A stretch of DNA of 14,176 nt from the NCBI GenBank assembly GCA_004376485.1, contig SOJT01000079.1, forward strand, positions 1 through 14,176, read 5' to 3'. Numbering within the stretch: position 1 is the first letter of the stretch; each line of letters begins with the position of its first letter. Position numbers and translations under genes: made by a program. Origin of the DNA: Candidatus Aerophobota bacterium (GTDB lineage Bacteria; Aerophobota; Aerophobia; Aerophobales; AE-B3A). The notes under the pieces are model-generated. The model did no database searches and was not told where the DNA came from. It worked only from the letters and a program-made list of their open reading frames with translations. This document shows, one piece after another, positions 14,097-14,176 of this stretch.

Positions 14097-14176
14097 ATGA
14101 GTCTAAAGAGATGTATGAAGCTGATGCTAGTACTTTTGACAGTGGTGCTAATCTTGGGTTTGATGAATCTTGCTCA
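14097..14176 (+). CDS. N-terminal signal peptide of an exported protein (partial, runs off the window)
   Basis: The first 26 codons read MSLKRCMKLMLVLLTVVLIL and then GLMNLA, a basic start followed by a long hydrophobic core, typical of a Sec signal peptide or an N-terminal anchor. AAAAGGAGG (14082-14090) lies six bases before the ATG, a near-ideal ribosome site, which decides this frame over another open frame (GTG 14021) that also runs to the window end. The mature protein lies outside, so the function is unknown. Confidence 0.7.
   Translation, partial: MSLKRCMKLMLVLLTVVLILGLMNLA

Noticed and set aside
14021..14176. Open frame from GTG 14021 to the window end as the real last gene
   Set aside because: Its Shine-Dalgarno would overlap the start codon, and the competing ATG at 14097 has an ideal ribosome site and a clear signal peptide. 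Kept only as a point to check.
1..14176. Defence system, prophage, transposon or CRISPR array
   Set aside because: I saw no integrase, transposase, terminal inverted repeats, direct-repeat array or defence-type domain; nearly all the sequence is explained by core metabolic genes.

Overview
The window is a 14.2 kb stretch of a bacterial chromosome, about half G+C by eye in most genes. It carries housekeeping and metabolic genes and no mobile element, CRISPR array, tRNA or rRNA. Arg codons lean to AGG/AGA, some starts are TTG or GTG, Shine-Dalgarno sites are strong, and four promoters fit the primary-sigma consensus (TTGACA plus a -10 hexamer at 16-17 nt). A PyrR attenuator, a SpoIID protein, an archaeal-type phosphoglycerate mutase and a DUF151 nuclease together suggest an uncultured, possibly anaerobic or thermophile-related, deep-branching bacterium. 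I cannot name the phylum with confidence.

Region 1 (1-7366, plus strand) is a pyrimidine operon. A promoter, a near-canonical PyrR-binding RNA loop, an antiterminator and an intrinsic terminator precede pyrR, pyrB, pyrC, a 5' scrap of carA, complete carB and an isocitrate/isopropylmalate-type dehydrogenase. CarB, PyrB and PyrC would make dihydroorotate; PyrR senses UMP/UTP and closes the operon through the attenuator. The most striking point is that carA is reduced to about 23 recognisable codons that run straight into carB. The carB gene is visibly richer in A+T at third positions than its neighbours. This looks like replacement of the native carAB by a foreign carB with loss of carA, or an assembly junction.

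Region 2 (7370-8542, minus strand) is a 390-residue protein with two nucleoside-diphosphate-kinase-like domains. The first has lost its catalytic residues and the second keeps them. It converges on the dehydrogenase with a 3 bp gap and diverges from region 3, with a recognisable promoter on each side of the divergent gap.

Region 3 (8707-12130, plus strand) holds a HypE-like AIR-synthase-fold protein lacking the HypE C-terminal cysteine, hisA (TTG start), hisI (GTG start) and a secreted SpoIID/LytB-domain protein overlapping the end of hisI. The hisF and hisH genes are not present between hisA and hisI.

Region 4 (12140-14176, plus strand) starts with a promoter inside the spoIID-apgM gap, then apgM, a DUF151 bifunctional-nuclease gene and, after a short leader with a palindrome, the first 26 codons of a gene whose product begins with a signal peptide. 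No gene-free stretch exceeds 300 bases.
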